From Lachnospiraceae bacterium (GTDB lineage Bacteria > Bacillota > Clostridia > Lachnospirales > Lachnospiraceae), in assembly GCA_017546025.1 (NCBI GenBank), contig JAFYYS010000014.1, positions 99,532 through 163,531 on the forward strand: 64,000 nucleotides of DNA, read 5' to 3'. The translations under genes were made by a program, and so were the position numbers. Of this stretch, positions 39,793 to 49,402 are shown in pieces. Positions within the stretch are counted from its first letter, which is position 1; each line of letters begins with the position of its first letter. Under the pieces are notes generated by a model. The model made no database searches, was not told the DNA's origin, and saw only the letters and a program-made list of their open reading frames with translations.

Positions 39793-42396
39793 ATGGCTTA
39801 TTGTCCGATTTGTAAAAAGGAGTATGGTCTTTCCGTAACGATCTGTCCCGAATGCAATGTCAGCCTGCAGGAGGACACAACAGATGTAAAGGTTCCCATG
39901 TTTTCTTTACAGAAAGAGGAAGATGCCAAGGGGTTTGTGGAATTTGCCGCTGAGAACGGCATAAGCTGTGCATATGACTTTGTACAGAGGGAGAACGCAT
40001 ACAAAATCTACGTAAGCAAGAAGGAGCAAAAGAAGGCTCCTAAGCTTTTTGCGCAGTTCTGTATGCTTCAGACCCGTAAGAAGAAAGGTGAGGATGCTGT
40101 TCCGAAGGCGGAAGACATCAAGCGTGCCAAGAAGGAAGCTGAGGAGAAGGCCCGTAAGGAACAGGAAGAGAAAGAGCGCCTTGCCCGTGAAAAAGAAGAA
40201 CAGATTAAGGCCGAGAAAGCCAGAGAAGCCAAGGAAAGACTTGAGCGTGAAAAGGCCCGCGTAAAGGCCGAGCGCGAAAAGGAAGAAGCCGAAAAGGCTG
40301 CCAGAAAGGCTGCTCAGGAGGCCATTTTAAAAGAGAAAGAACGCCTGAAGGCCGAGAAGGCTGCCGCGGAGAGCCGCGCCGTCAAGGAAGCCAAGGCGAA
40401 GGCGGAAGCCGAAAAGGCCGCTGCTGAAGCGAAGGCCGCCAAAGCGAAGGCCGATGCCGAGGCGAAGGCTGCCCGCGAGAAGGCTGAAGCGGAAGCGAAG
40501 AAAGCTGCCGAAGAAGCAAAGAAGGCCGAGGAAGCAATTAAGGAAGCCGAGAAGGCAGTCTCCTCTTCTGTTTCCGAGTCCGTTAAGCCGTCCTTCTCCA
40601 TCCCGGATGAAGATTCGAAGAAGGATGCAAAGTCTTCTTCCGATTCTCTGCTTCAGCTGTTTGAGTCGAAGCCGGCTGCCCGCAATTTGAATCAGAAACA
40701 GCAGGGCTTCGGCGGATTCAGCAAGCCGAAGGAAGAAAGCGGTAAGAATTCCGATCTTCTGAACCTGTTTTTGAATCCCGCACAGTCTGCGCCGAAGCGC
40801 GATACCTATAAGAATTACGACGATCCGATCCGTGTTGATACAAGCGACAGCCGTTTCAGCGTTGCTCCCGGCGAGGATCCCGTATCAAACAGACCGTCCG
40901 ATCCGTTCTACGGCGAGCGCGTGAAGTCCTCTTCTATTACGGAATCCTATATCTCTCCCGAGCCGACCGAGCCCGTTGAGATTGAACTTGAGGATTTCTC
41001 AGACGACGTTCTGACGCCTCCTTCGATGGATTTCACGTATACCTCCGAGCCCGATTTTGAGCCCGACGAAGGTGACAGCTATCATACCGATCCGATTTTC
41101 GTTGAAACGAAGCCCGTTGATGACGAGGAGCTTGACGATCCGAACATCGTTGATGCAGCAAGCGTTATCACGATTGAGAAAGAAGAAGCCGAGGAAGAAG
41201 TTCCTGAAGAGAAGGACGATGCCTTTTCTGCTTTCCTTTCGAACTTCAAGAAGGAAAGCGTGATTTCCCAGGCAGTCGAGGAGCCTGCAGAAGAAAGCGA
41301 ATCGCAGGATGACATTCTCGACAATTTCCTGAATGAGATTCACGAAATCGAGAAAACGATCGAGACCAACGATCATTCCGTGATTGAAGAAGTTCTTCCC
41401 GACCGTGAGAAGTATTCCGATTCCGACGATTATACCATCTCTTCCACCTCAGGAAGACCGAAGGATATCCAGGATACCAAGATTAAGGTTTCCGCCGATT
41501 CCAATATCATCGAGGAAGTCTTCGATGACAACGTTGAAGTCGGCAAAGCTGCAAAGGACGTCGCATTTTCCGTGGCAGACTCTTCTGCCGCTTCGGCCGA
41601 TACCCTTTCCCAGTCTGCAAGAAAGTTCTTAAAGGACACCGATATCACCGATTATTCGGATCTTGAGGATTACAAGGGCTTCGTTCCGGATTACTCCTAC
41701 GAGGAGAAGAAGGAAGATATCGAGGAAACGCCCGAACAGGCTGCTTACCGCCAGTTCACCGAAAAGGTTGCTGAAAGAAAGCGCGAAATGGAGCTTGCGG
41801 AAAGCCAGCAGAGAAGCCAGCAGACAAGAAAGAACAGCCTTGAGCATGACCTCGGCACCGGCAAGAAGAAAGGCAAGATTGTCTTTGAAGATACCGAAGA
41901 GCTCGACAGCTACGCCGGTTTCATTCCTGATTACAAGCCCAATACGGACAGCGAAAAGGATTTCGAATTCTATAAGCCGCATACCGTATCCAGCTACGCG
42001 AAATATAAGAAAGGCAAGAAGGACACTTCGGACTCTTCTCTCATCAATATGACCCATATGCGTGCAACAAGTGCGGATGAAATCCGTAACGTCTTCATCG
42101 AGAAGATTCCGAGCAACGTAAAGAACTCCATTGATCCTTCGTTCGTTCGCTCCACAGGTTTCCTGATTTCGATGAGCGGCAAGCAGCTCGCACAGCTCTT
42201 CAACAGCTGGCTGATGTTAAATATGACACCGGGCTATGTAAAACAGTTCGAAAAGAGCGACCAGACGCATGAAGAGAATGCCGAAAGCAAGGTGGAAGGC
42301 ATCAAGGAAGTCATCCGCAACACCTTCGGCGAAATCAACGAATCCTTCCTTGATTACGTTGTCAGAAAGTATTATGACAAGTACCTTGAGGACTGA
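39793..42396 (+). CDS. Large zinc-ribbon protein with long charged helix
   Basis: 867 residues from ATG 39793, 8 bases after GAGGAGG. The N-terminus is a zinc ribbon (CPIC and CPEC) plus a DUF2007-like domain (MFSLQKEEDAKGFVEFAAENGISCAYDF). Residues about 97-260 are a long Ala/Lys/Glu/Arg single helix or coiled coil. A disordered acidic region with many Ser, Asp and Pro runs from about 265 to 750. A compact C-terminal part (about 750-867, SADEIRNVFIEKIPSNVKNSIDPSFVRSTGFLISMSGKQLAQLFNSWLMLN) may be a domain. No membrane segment is seen. I do not recognise the full architecture; a scaffold role is only a guess. Confidence 0.78.
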   Translation: MAYCPICKKEYGLSVTICPECNVSLQEDTTDVKVPMFSLQKEEDAKGFVEFAAENGISCAYDFVQRENAYKIYVSKKEQKKAPKLFAQFCMLQTRKKKGEDAVPKAEDIKRAKKEAEEKARKEQEEKERLAREKEEQIKAEKAREAKERLEREKARVKAEREKEEAEKAARKAAQEAILKEKERLKAEKAAAESRAVKEAKAKAEAEKAAAEAKAAKAKADAEAKAAREKAEAEAKKAAEEAKKAEEAIKEAEKAVSSSVSESVKPSFSIPDEDSKKDAKSSSDSLLQLFESKPAARNLNQKQQGFGGFSKPKEESGKNSDLLNLFLNPAQSAPKRDTYKNYDDPIRVDTSDSRFSVAPGEDPVSNRPSDPFYGERVKSSSITESYISPEPTEPVEIELEDFSDDVLTPPSMDFTYTSEPDFEPDEGDSYHTDPIFVETKPVDDEELDDPNIVDAASVITIEKEEAEEEVPEEKDDAFSAFLSNFKKESVISQAVEEPAEESESQDDILDNFLNEIHEIEKTIETNDHSVIEEVLPDREKYSDSDDYTISSTSGRPKDIQDTKIKVSADSNIIEEVFDDNVEVGKAAKDVAFSVADSSAASADTLSQSARKFLKDTDITDYSDLEDYKGFVPDYSYEEKKEDIEETPEQAAYRQFTEKVAERKREMELAESQQRSQQTRKNSLEHDLGTGKKKGKIVFEDTEELDSYAGFIPDYKPNTDSEKDFEFYKPHTVSSYAKYKKGKKDTSDSSLINMTHMRATSADEIRNVFIEKIPSNVKNSIDPSFVRSTGFLISMSGKQLAQLFNSWLMLNMTPGYVKQFEKSDQTHEENAESKVEGIKEVIRNTFGEINESFLDYVVRKYYDKYLED

Positions 42397-42410
42397 TAAG
42401 CAAATGGAAA

Positions 42411-42437
42411 AGCCCCGGTTTTGTACCGGGGCTATTT
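42411..42437. terminator. Bidirectional terminator between convergent genes
   Basis: Stem AGCCCCGGT / ACCGGGGCT (9 bp), loop TTTGT. The + strand side continues ATTTT; the - strand side continues TTTCC. It serves the zinc-ribbon gene and the SNF2 gene. Confidence 0.85.
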
Positions 42438-42447
42438 TGATGCCGTT

Positions 42448-45400
42448 TTATCGGAAGATATCAAGAAGCTCTTCCTTTGTCAGATGCTTTAAGATATCCT
42501 GCTTGCCGTCCATGACGGAATCGGCAAGGTTCTGTTTCTTCTTCTGCAGTCTGTAAATCTTCTCTTCAATCGTTCCCTTGGAAAGAATCTTAATAACATG
42601 CACGTTCTTATTCTGGCCGATTCGGTAAGCTCGGTCGGTTGCCTGCTCTTCAACGGCCGGATTCCACCACGGATCCATATGGATGACCGTATCGGCGCCG
42701 ATCAGGTTGAGTCCGGTTCCGCCGGCCTTTAAAGAAATCAGGAATACCGACTTCTCGCCTTCGTTAAACTTCTTAACGGCCTGGTTTCTTGCGTCAATCT
42801 TCGTCTTACCCTCTAACGAGAAGAACGGGATGTTCAGTTTCTCAAGCTCCGTACGGATTAACGAAAGCATGGATGTGAACTGCGAGAACACAAGCACTCT
42901 GTGTCCGGATTCGATCGCATTCTGCAACAGGTCCGTCAGAAGCTCCATCTTGGCGCTGTCTCCGTCGTAATTGTCGAGGAACGTCGCCGGGTGGCAGCAA
43001 ATCTGTCTGAGACGCATCAGAACGCTCAGAATTTGAATTTGATTGTGCTCAATGAATTCGTCACTCTCTAAATCGAGTTCGCCCTTATAATGCTCCAGAT
43101 AAGCCGTGTAAAGCTTCTTCTGCTTTTCGGTAAGTTCGACGAGAATCTTCTCCTCGGTCTTATCGGGAAGCTCGGAAAGCACGTCCTTCTTCATACGGCG
43201 AAGGATGAACGGATGGATTCGAAGATTCAGTTTATGAAGCTTCTCTTCGTCTCCGTTTAAGATCGGCTTTTCATATTCCGAAATGAATTTCGGATGATGG
43301 AACAGGTATCCGGGCATCAGGAAATCAAAGATGGACCAGATTTCGGAAAGCGAATTCTCAATCGGCGTACCGGTCAGTGCAAACCGGCTGTCCGCATTCA
43401 GCTTTTTCACATTCATCGCGTTAAGCGAGGTCGAATTCTTGATATTCTGCGCTTCGTCAATGATGACGGCAGCAAACCGGATGTTCCGGTAAAGCGCCAT
43501 ATCACGCCTTAACAGCGGATACGACGTAATCAGAACGCCCATCGTTGAAGCATTCACCAATGCGGAACGCTCCTCGGGAATGCCCGAAATGACGGTACAG
43601 GAAAGACCCGGGGCGAAGTTCTCGATTTCATCCTTCCAGTTAAACATCAAAGAGGAAGGACAGATGACGATCGATCTCGCCTCCTCGCCGAGCGACGCCA
43701 GATACATGACGGACTGCAGCGTCTTACCAAGACCCATATCATCGGCAAGAATGCCGCCCATGCCGAATGCCGCAAGGTTCTTCATCCAGGAATAACCGAC
43801 CATCTGATACGGACGCACATCGGCCCTGATCAGCTCGGGAATCTCATAAGCCTTCGGATTCCGGATGGATTCCGCAAACTTCTTAACCGACTCATCAACG
43901 CTGTCTTCGTTGCCGTTTTCGGCAAGCAGGCTTCGAAGGTAATCGGCAAGGTTCCGTTCCACCGGAACGGTCGAATCCTTCATTGCCTTTAAGTTGACAT
44001 TCAGGTTACGAAGCATCTCAAGAGATGCCGTCAATGCAGGCGAATCCAATAACAGGAAATCGCCGTCCTTCAGGCGGTAATACTGCTTCTTCATCTGGGC
44101 CGACAGCAGCAGCTCCTTGAGCTCCTGCTTCGGAATGTCGTCAAGCGAAATATCCAGTGACAGGAAATCTTCACCGGAATTCATATGAACACCGTACGAT
44201 ACTCTCTTGCCGCTTCGGATCTTCAGGTTCTTAAACGAATCGGAATACAAAATCTCGCAAAGCTCCGGAAGCTTGCCGCGTTCGCCGGACAGAAACAGGA
44301 ACATGTCCTCTTCGTTACAAAGCAGATAATACCCGTTATGCTTCTCAAAACCGCAGTCCGCAAGCTCTTCACGGATATTATTCTCCTTTTCCTTATCTCT
44401 TACAAGAATGTGGCCGTGGATATCAGGCTCGGAAAAGCTGTTAAACGTATATTCGCCGTATGAAAAATACAACTCGGCGCTTATGTTTCCGTTCACGTAA
44501 TCTAACTTCAGCTTCGCGGAAAGCGGGAACGTCAGATAGTAATCCTTCAGATTCTCCGGAATCTCGACGTTCATCGTATCATTTAACTTCGGAAGCACGT
44601 CATTTAAGAAGCTCTTCGCGTAATCATCGCGGAATACGAGCTCCGGACATTCCTTCGAAAGGGAATTGTATATCGGCAGATAGTTTCTCGTAAACGTCTT
44701 GTCGGGGCGGTAAATGTTACCGTTATAGTATAAAAGGTCTCCGTCAGCCGACAGCGGATATACTCTTCCGTTCTCGCCGTAGGCAATGACAACGCAATCG
44801 TCCTGGGCGTCGATATCAAACGAAATGACGGGGTTCTCCTCCTTATACCTCACATTTTCCAAAACACGGTTATTCGTTAAGGAAATCGTGAACGGCTGGC
44901 TGCCGAGGATATGCAAAACATTCATGAACATGCGCTTCGTAAGGCGGATGTCATTCTTCTGGAATACCGAAAGCGAACCGGTGATGCCGTACTGCTCCTC
45001 CATTGCGAGAATGTCGGTCAGATATGCGGTAAGGCGGGCAGATGTGCCGTCCATTTCGGTTAAAGTTCCGCGGTATTTGAAATCCTTGCCGAGAATGAAC
45101 GTCTGGTTATCGCGCATACTCTCAAGCATCTTCTTGACGGCCTGCACCTTATAAGGGCGGTCCGAGCCTAAAGAGATGCGCATCGTGATATAGTCCTTTT
45201 CGTTACGGAACATGCCGTTATAGTAGAAATACGGCACCATGCGGCAGATTTCGTTACGGACATACGAATCGTCCAGTTCGGTATAGTAATTCAGAATCTG
45301 GGAGGAGCGCATATCGTGGGAATCCTGCTCGTTTCCGGCCGCCGGTGTATGCTGCAGATGGTATAAAAACAGCAGGGAGGCAATGATATGCTTGCAGGCC

Positions 45401-45630
45401 CCGTTATGGCCGATTCCTGCGGAACAGTTGCAGGTATAGGAGCAGTCCGAATCCGTCAGGGACACCGAAACGGTATAGGTATAATTGCCCTTCACCGCAA
45501 AGCGGTACACCGTCTTGTCCTTATTGGATTCCGCGCTGATGACACGGCCGTTTTTGTAATACAAAAATCCGTCCGTGTACGAAGTTTCGTCCAAAGAAAG
45601 GTCCCGGATAAAGCGTTTTGAAAGATTCAT
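42448..45630 (-). CDS. SNF2-family helicase with SWIM zinc finger
   Basis: 1060 residues. The N-terminal SWIM motif CNCSAGIGHNGACKH is near 68-82. A long SNF2-associated region follows (about 130-590), then the two-lobe SNF2 ATPase: motif I ADDMGLGKT near 630, motif II DEAQNIKN, SRFALTGTPIENSL, and in lobe 2 VLVFSQFTSML, SLKAGGTGLNLIGADTVIHMDPWWNPAVEEQATDRAYRIGQ. It is an ATP-driven dsDNA translocase, probably remodelling protein-DNA complexes in transcription or repair. The site AAGGAGGGG lies before the ATG. No helicase-associated nuclease or defence gene is adjacent. Confidence 0.94.
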   Translation of the reverse strand: MNLSKRFIRDLSLDETSYTDGFLYYKNGRVISAESNKDKTVYRFAVKGNYTYTVSVSLTDSDCSYTCNCSAGIGHNGACKHIIASLLFLYHLQHTPAAGNEQDSHDMRSSQILNYYTELDDSYVRNEICRMVPYFYYNGMFRNEKDYITMRISLGSDRPYKVQAVKKMLESMRDNQTFILGKDFKYRGTLTEMDGTSARLTAYLTDILAMEEQYGITGSLSVFQKNDIRLTKRMFMNVLHILGSQPFTISLTNNRVLENVRYKEENPVISFDIDAQDDCVVIAYGENGRVYPLSADGDLLYYNGNIYRPDKTFTRNYLPIYNSLSKECPELVFRDDYAKSFLNDVLPKLNDTMNVEIPENLKDYYLTFPLSAKLKLDYVNGNISAELYFSYGEYTFNSFSEPDIHGHILVRDKEKENNIREELADCGFEKHNGYYLLCNEEDMFLFLSGERGKLPELCEILYSDSFKNLKIRSGKRVSYGVHMNSGEDFLSLDISLDDIPKQELKELLLSAQMKKQYYRLKDGDFLLLDSPALTASLEMLRNLNVNLKAMKDSTVPVERNLADYLRSLLAENGNEDSVDESVKKFAESIRNPKAYEIPELIRADVRPYQMVGYSWMKNLAAFGMGGILADDMGLGKTLQSVMYLASLGEEARSIVICPSSLMFNWKDEIENFAPGLSCTVISGIPEERSALVNASTMGVLITSYPLLRRDMALYRNIRFAAVIIDEAQNIKNSTSLNAMNVKKLNADSRFALTGTPIENSLSEIWSIFDFLMPGYLFHHPKFISEYEKPILNGDEEKLHKLNLRIHPFILRRMKKDVLSELPDKTEEKILVELTEKQKKLYTAYLEHYKGELDLESDEFIEHNQIQILSVLMRLRQICCHPATFLDNYDGDSAKMELLTDLLQNAIESGHRVLVFSQFTSMLSLIRTELEKLNIPFFSLEGKTKIDARNQAVKKFNEGEKSVFLISLKAGGTGLNLIGADTVIHMDPWWNPAVEEQATDRAYRIGQNKNVHVIKILSKGTIEEKIYRLQKKKQNLADSVMDGKQDILKHLTKEELLDIFR

Positions 45631-45663
45631 TTTGCCCCTCCTTTCACATTTACCGTATCCTAT

Positions 45664-45692
45664 ATTTTATCATACATAAAAGGAAAGTGCAA
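45664..45692 (-). promoter_or_regulatory. Probable promoter of the SNF2 gene
   Basis: On the - strand: TTGCAC (45692-45687), 17-base spacer, TAAAAT (45669-45664). The -35 keeps TTG only. Confidence 0.5.
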
Positions 45693-45706
45693 CCGCTTCA
45701 TGGGTA

Positions 45707-45735
45707 GAAAAAAAGCCGTCACAAAAGTGACGGCT
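45707..45735 (-). terminator. Intrinsic terminator after scpB
   Basis: On the - strand: stem AGCCGTCAC / GTGACGGCT (9 bp, perfect), loop TTTT, then seven T. Confidence 0.93.
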
Positions 45736-45751
45736 TGTGGAAAATGCCATA

Positions 45752-46315
45752 TCAGACGCCGATGACAGCTTCCTCTTCCGCTTCCTCGCGGAACTGCTCC
45801 ATCTTGTCGGTGCTGATGATCGGAAGCTCTTCCAAAGAAGAAACCCCGAAGCTTCTTAAAAAGTCATCGGTCGTGCCGAACAGAATCGGACGTCCGGGTG
45901 CATCGAGTCTTCCGAGCTCGCAGATTAAATGGTAATCAATCAGCGTGTTAATCGCGTAATCGCAGCGGACACCGCGGATGTTCTCGACTTCCATTCTCGT
46001 AACGGGCTGCTTATAAGCAATGATCGAAAGTGTCTCAAGAAGCGTATCGGTCAATACATGCTTCTGCGGGATGTGGCAAAGCTTAATCAGTGTAGGATAA
46101 TGCTCTGCCTTCGTGCACATCTGGTATTTGGTGCCGAGACGGGAAATCATGATGCCGTGCTTACTGTCCGCAAAGTCCTCAGTCAGCTCCTTCATCAGAT
46201 CCGTCAGTTCCGGCACGGAAATCTCAAGAGCGGCAGCCAGACGTTCTTCATCAACGGCATCGCCCATCGTAAAAAGAATCGCCTCAAGCGCTGCTTTCAT
46301 TTCGGTTCTGTCCAC
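45752..46315 (-). CDS. scpB: Segregation and condensation protein ScpB
   Basis: 187 residues, two winged-helix domains. Family segments are EAILFTMGDAVDEERLAAAL at the N-terminus, LETLSIIAYKQPVTRMEVENIRGVRCDYAINTL and RPILFGTTDDFLRSFGVSSLEELP. It binds ScpA and SMC to condense and segregate the chromosome. It follows scpA by 9 bases; smc is not in the window. Confidence 0.95.
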   Translation of the reverse strand: MDRTEMKAALEAILFTMGDAVDEERLAAALEISVPELTDLMKELTEDFADSKHGIMISRLGTKYQMCTKAEHYPTLIKLCHIPQKHVLTDTLLETLSIIAYKQPVTRMEVENIRGVRCDYAINTLIDYHLICELGRLDAPGRPILFGTTDDFLRSFGVSSLEELPIISTDKMEQFREEAEEEAVIGV

Positions 46316-46324
46316 AATAAACTC

Positions 46325-47098
46325 CTATACGAAAGCTTCCACGGGAACAACATCGGAGGCCAGGTATTCTACTTCAAAATCGTCAAACGGCCGGTTCTGT
46401 CTGATGCTGACACGGCCCATATGAATCAGCTCGAGAATGCCGAGAAACGTTACAATCAGCTCAATCTTATCGCATGCCTTCTCAAGAAGTCTTCTGAAAC
46501 TGAACTTTTTATGGCTCAGGCCGAATTCCTGAATCGCAAGAATCTTCTCTTTGAAATTGACTTCTTCCTTCTCGATTCTTCCGAAGCGGCTTCTGATCGG
46601 ATCCACACGGTCATCCTGACGCTTCATGATATCGCGGAAAATCTCATTGAGCTTATCGAGCGTAACATCGCCGACAACATCCTCAGCGGCGATTTCTTCC
46701 TTATAACCTGCCACTTCCTTCGGAAGCTTCTCGGCACGGTACAGATGTCTTGCGGCATCAATCTGGCGGTCCTTAAGCTCAAGCGAAGCATACTTGTACA
46801 TCTTATACTCAAGCAGTCTCTCCACGAGCTCGGTACGGGGATCGACAGCTTCTTCCTCTTCGGTAACCTCAACCGGCAGAAGCATCTGCGACTTGATGCG
46901 AAGAAGCGTAGCCGCCATTACGAGGAACTCGGAAATATTGTCCATGGGGTACTGCTTCAGCTCATCAAGCACCGCCATGTACTGGTCGGTAATCATGGCA
47001 ATCGGAATATCATAGATATTCACCTTGTTCTTCTCAATCAATTGTAAAAGCAGATCCAGCGGGCCTTCAAATGCTTCCAGCTTGAAAGAAAGATCCAT
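46325..47098 (-). CDS. scpA: Segregation and condensation protein ScpA
   Basis: 257 residues. ATG 47098 is preferred over ATG 47101 because AGGAGG ends only 2 bases before the latter. The N-terminal SMC-binding segment FEGPLDLLLQLIEKNKVNIYDIPIAMITDQYM and the C-terminal winged helix (VTFLGILELIHMGRVSIRQNRPFDDFEVEYL) are typical. It is the kleisin that closes the SMC ring. It follows the phosphoesterase gene by 9 bases. Confidence 0.95.
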   Translation of the reverse strand: MDLSFKLEAFEGPLDLLLQLIEKNKVNIYDIPIAMITDQYMAVLDELKQYPMDNISEFLVMAATLLRIKSQMLLPVEVTEEEEAVDPRTELVERLLEYKMYKYASLELKDRQIDAARHLYRAEKLPKEVAGYKEEIAAEDVVGDVTLDKLNEIFRDIMKRQDDRVDPIRSRFGRIEKEEVNFKEKILAIQEFGLSHKKFSFRRLLEKACDKIELIVTFLGILELIHMGRVSIRQNRPFDDFEVEYLASDVVPVEAFV

Positions 47099-47107
47099 CA
47101 TTACCTC

Positions 47108-47890
47108 CTATCTTTGCAAATGCAAAATCATTAATTCCGGCCTGTTTAGTATTCTGAAAAGCGGAACGTGGTCGCCGAGTCCCCTCGATACCGCCAGCAC
47201 TGTATTATTCTCTTCGTAAATCCCGTTATCATATTTCGGAAAGAACCTGCCGCTCGGGGAAATCAAACCGCCGAGAAACGGAAGTCTGATGAAGCCGCCG
47301 TGCAGATGTCCCGAAACAATCAGATTCATATTGCTTTTGCAATATGTCGGAAAGAATTCCGGGTTATGCGCCATCACAATCGAAACCGTTCCTTCTTCGA
47401 CGGGAAGAAGCTTACCAAGTTCCTCTTCGGAAAGCTTTTTCTGCTGATTCCCTCTGTTATAGCATTCAAACGGGATTGTCAGTCCGCCGATCCGAACATG
47501 CTCCGAATACGAAAACCATTCGTTATCAAGAAGTACAAGTCCTTCTCTCTTTACGGAATTCCGTAAGGCCTCATAAGCATCCGGATGGTCCCTTCTGAGC
47601 CTGTCTTCGTGGTTTCCGAGGGAGATGCAAACCTTCAGGTGATTCGCTGCCAGCTCCTTTAAGAAGGAAAATGCCACGCGGTTATCCTTTCCGTTCGCGG
47701 TAATCAGATCACCGGGAATCAGTACCAGGTCGGGCTTTTCTTTCAAAACGGCATGCATCAGTTTCCGGTTATCCGGACCGAACAGATTGCTGTGCAAATC
47801 CGAAACAACCGCTGTTCTTTCCGGCAGTTCCGTCTCAAATCCCGAATGCGGGAGACGGACTGTATAATGTTCTGTCTGAAAAGAACCCAA
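47108..47890 (-). CDS. Metallophosphoesterase
   Basis: 260 residues read from the TTG at 47890, which lies 9 bases after GAGGAGG; the longer frame from 47908 would start inside that ribosome site. Metal-binding motifs of calcineurin-like phosphoesterases are present: SDLHSN (the family has D-x-H), GDLI, GNHED and SGHLHGG. There is no signal peptide. The family includes YkuE-like enzymes acting on lipid or nucleotide phosphates; the substrate is not known. It heads the scpA-scpB operon under a consensus promoter. Confidence 0.88.
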   Translation of the reverse strand: MGSFQTEHYTVRLPHSGFETELPERTAVVSDLHSNLFGPDNRKLMHAVLKEKPDLVLIPGDLITANGKDNRVAFSFLKELAANHLKVCISLGNHEDRLRRDHPDAYEALRNSVKREGLVLLDNEWFSYSEHVRIGGLTIPFECYNRGNQQKKLSEEELGKLLPVEEGTVSIVMAHNPEFFPTYCKSNMNLIVSGHLHGGFIRLPFLGGLISPSGRFFPKYDNGIYEENNTVLAVSRGLGDHVPLFRILNRPELMILHLQR

Positions 47891-47916
47891 GGTATAGTAC
47901 CTCCTCAATCAGATAC

Positions 47917-47945
47917 ATTATAGCCGAAAGGACAGCGGTTGTCAA
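47917..47945 (-). promoter_or_regulatory. Consensus sigma-A promoter
   Basis: On the - strand: TTGACA (47945-47940), 17-base spacer, TATAAT (47922-47917). Both hexamers are perfect. It drives the phosphoesterase-scpA-scpB operon. Confidence 0.92.
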
Positions 47946-47990
47946 CAAAATCTATGGAATTATAGGACGTTCATACACAAGTTATGGTGT

Positions 47991-49316
47991 TTACAGCGGA
48001 TGAAAACCGGTTTCATCCACAATCCCATATATTGTGGTCGGCTCCGCAACCGGAAGGGCTCCGAAGCAGAAGGCGCTGCGGTAGAGTTTCTCCGCCGCAT
48101 CAAGCGATTCCTCGCGGTTTGTGTAAAGGATGCCAAGCGTATCACCCTTTTGGAAACGGTGCCCGACCTTTGCATAATTCTCAATTCCTGCGGCCATATC
48201 AATCGGGTCGCCCTTCTTTTCACGGCCTGCACCGAGAATCACCGAGCTGCGTCCGACGGTTTCCGCATTCATCGATACAAGATAACCGTCTTCTTCTGCC
48301 TTCACAACACGTTTGCATGCCGCTTTAGGCAAAAGCTCCGGATCTTTTATATACTTTACATCACCGCCCTGCGCCTTTACAAAAGCACAGAAAGATTCGA
48401 AGGCTCTTCCGTCCTGAAGGACCTCAGAAAGCATCTGTTCAGCCTCAAAAAGGCTGTCCGCCTTCTTACACCCGAGAAGCATCAATCCGGCAATCTTCAG
48501 GCACGTACGCTTCAGATCTTCGGCAATATCGCCCTTTAAGGCATACACAGCCTCCCGAACCTCAAGCGCATTGCCGACATAGGTGCCGAGTACCTGGTTC
48601 ATATCCGTAATGACCGCATAAACTTTCTTCCCGGAAGCCTCCCCGATCCGAACCATCGTTTCGGCAAGCATAATCGCATCCGGAAGCGTTTTCATGAACG
48701 CACCGCTTCCCATCGTGACATCGAGAACAATCACGTCGGAGCCGGACACAAGCTTTTTGCTCATGATGCTTGCTGCAATCAAAGGAATGCTGTCCACGGT
48801 CGCCGTAACGTCCCGTAAAGCATACATTTTTTTGTCGGCAGGAGCCAGATCATCCGACTGGCCCACGATGGCGAGGCCGGTCTTCTTCACATTTTCCATG
48901 AATTTTTCGTTCGAAAGCGTGACGGAAAAGCCGGGAATGCTCTCAAGCTTATCAATCGTGCCGCCCGTGTGCCCGAGCCCTCTGCCCGACATCTTCGCAA
49001 CCGGAACGCCCAAAGAAGCAACCATCGGTCCGACAAGAAGCGACACCTTGTCACCGACGCCGCCCGTGCTGTGCTTGTCAGCCTTTAATCCGGGAATCGC
49101 GGAAAGGTCCGCAATGCTTCCGCTGTCTCTCATGGCAAATGTCATGGCTGCCGTCTCGGAATCGTTCATTCCCTTCAGACAGATCGCCATCAGAAGCGCC
49201 GACATCTGGTAATCGGGAATCGACCCGTCCGTGAAACCGTTTACGGCAAAGCGGATTTCTTCCTCCGAAAGAGTCTCTCCGTGTTTCTTCTTCGTGATGA
49301 TATCATACATATTCAT
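47991..49316 (-). CDS. pdp: Pyrimidine-nucleoside phosphorylase
   Basis: 441 residues. It splits uridine or thymidine with phosphate in pyrimidine salvage. The family signature KMSGRGLGHTGGTIDKLESIPGF (near 115-135) and the phosphate-binding DKHSTGGVGDK (near 80-90) are intact, as are TMGSGAFMKTLPDA and the C-terminal domain with AGREKKGDPID. The site GGGAGG lies 6 bases before the ATG. It is a single gene, not in a deo operon. Confidence 0.95.
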   Translation of the reverse strand: MNMYDIITKKKHGETLSEEEIRFAVNGFTDGSIPDYQMSALLMAICLKGMNDSETAAMTFAMRDSGSIADLSAIPGLKADKHSTGGVGDKVSLLVGPMVASLGVPVAKMSGRGLGHTGGTIDKLESIPGFSVTLSNEKFMENVKKTGLAIVGQSDDLAPADKKMYALRDVTATVDSIPLIAASIMSKKLVSGSDVIVLDVTMGSGAFMKTLPDAIMLAETMVRIGEASGKKVYAVITDMNQVLGTYVGNALEVREAVYALKGDIAEDLKRTCLKIAGLMLLGCKKADSLFEAEQMLSEVLQDGRAFESFCAFVKAQGGDVKYIKDPELLPKAACKRVVKAEEDGYLVSMNAETVGRSSVILGAGREKKGDPIDMAAGIENYAKVGHRFQKGDTLGILYTNREESLDAAEKLYRSAFCFGALPVAEPTTIYGIVDETGFHPL

Positions 49317-49337
49317 GGCAGGCCTCCCTGTTATGTT

Positions 49338-49366
49338 AAAAAAGGCCTTCCCTCAGGGGAAGGCCT
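49338..49366 (-). terminator. Terminator after proC
   Basis: On the - strand: stem AGGCCTTCCC / GGGAAGGCCT (10 bp, perfect), loop CTGA, then six T. It is 37 bases after the proC stop. Confidence 0.88.
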
Positions 49367-49372
49367 GTATTC

Positions 49373-49401
49373 AGTATAAACAATCAAAGCGGGACTTGCA
49401 A
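49373..49401 (-). promoter_or_regulatory. Possible promoter of the phosphorylase gene
   Basis: On the - strand: TTGCAA (49401-49396), 17-base spacer, TATACT (49378-49373). Its start point would fall at the head of the proC terminator hairpin. Confidence 0.45.
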
Positions 49402-49402
49402 C

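Noticed and set aside
40081..40560. Repetitive A/G-rich stretch that looks like a tandem repeat array
   Set aside because: The period is irregular and the frame encodes an Ala/Lys/Glu helix without interruption; it is not a CRISPR array or a DNA repeat.
45929..47047. 372-residue + strand frame opposite scpA and scpB
   Set aside because: It is a shadow of two clear genes, spans their junction and has no promoter or Shine-Dalgarno sequence.
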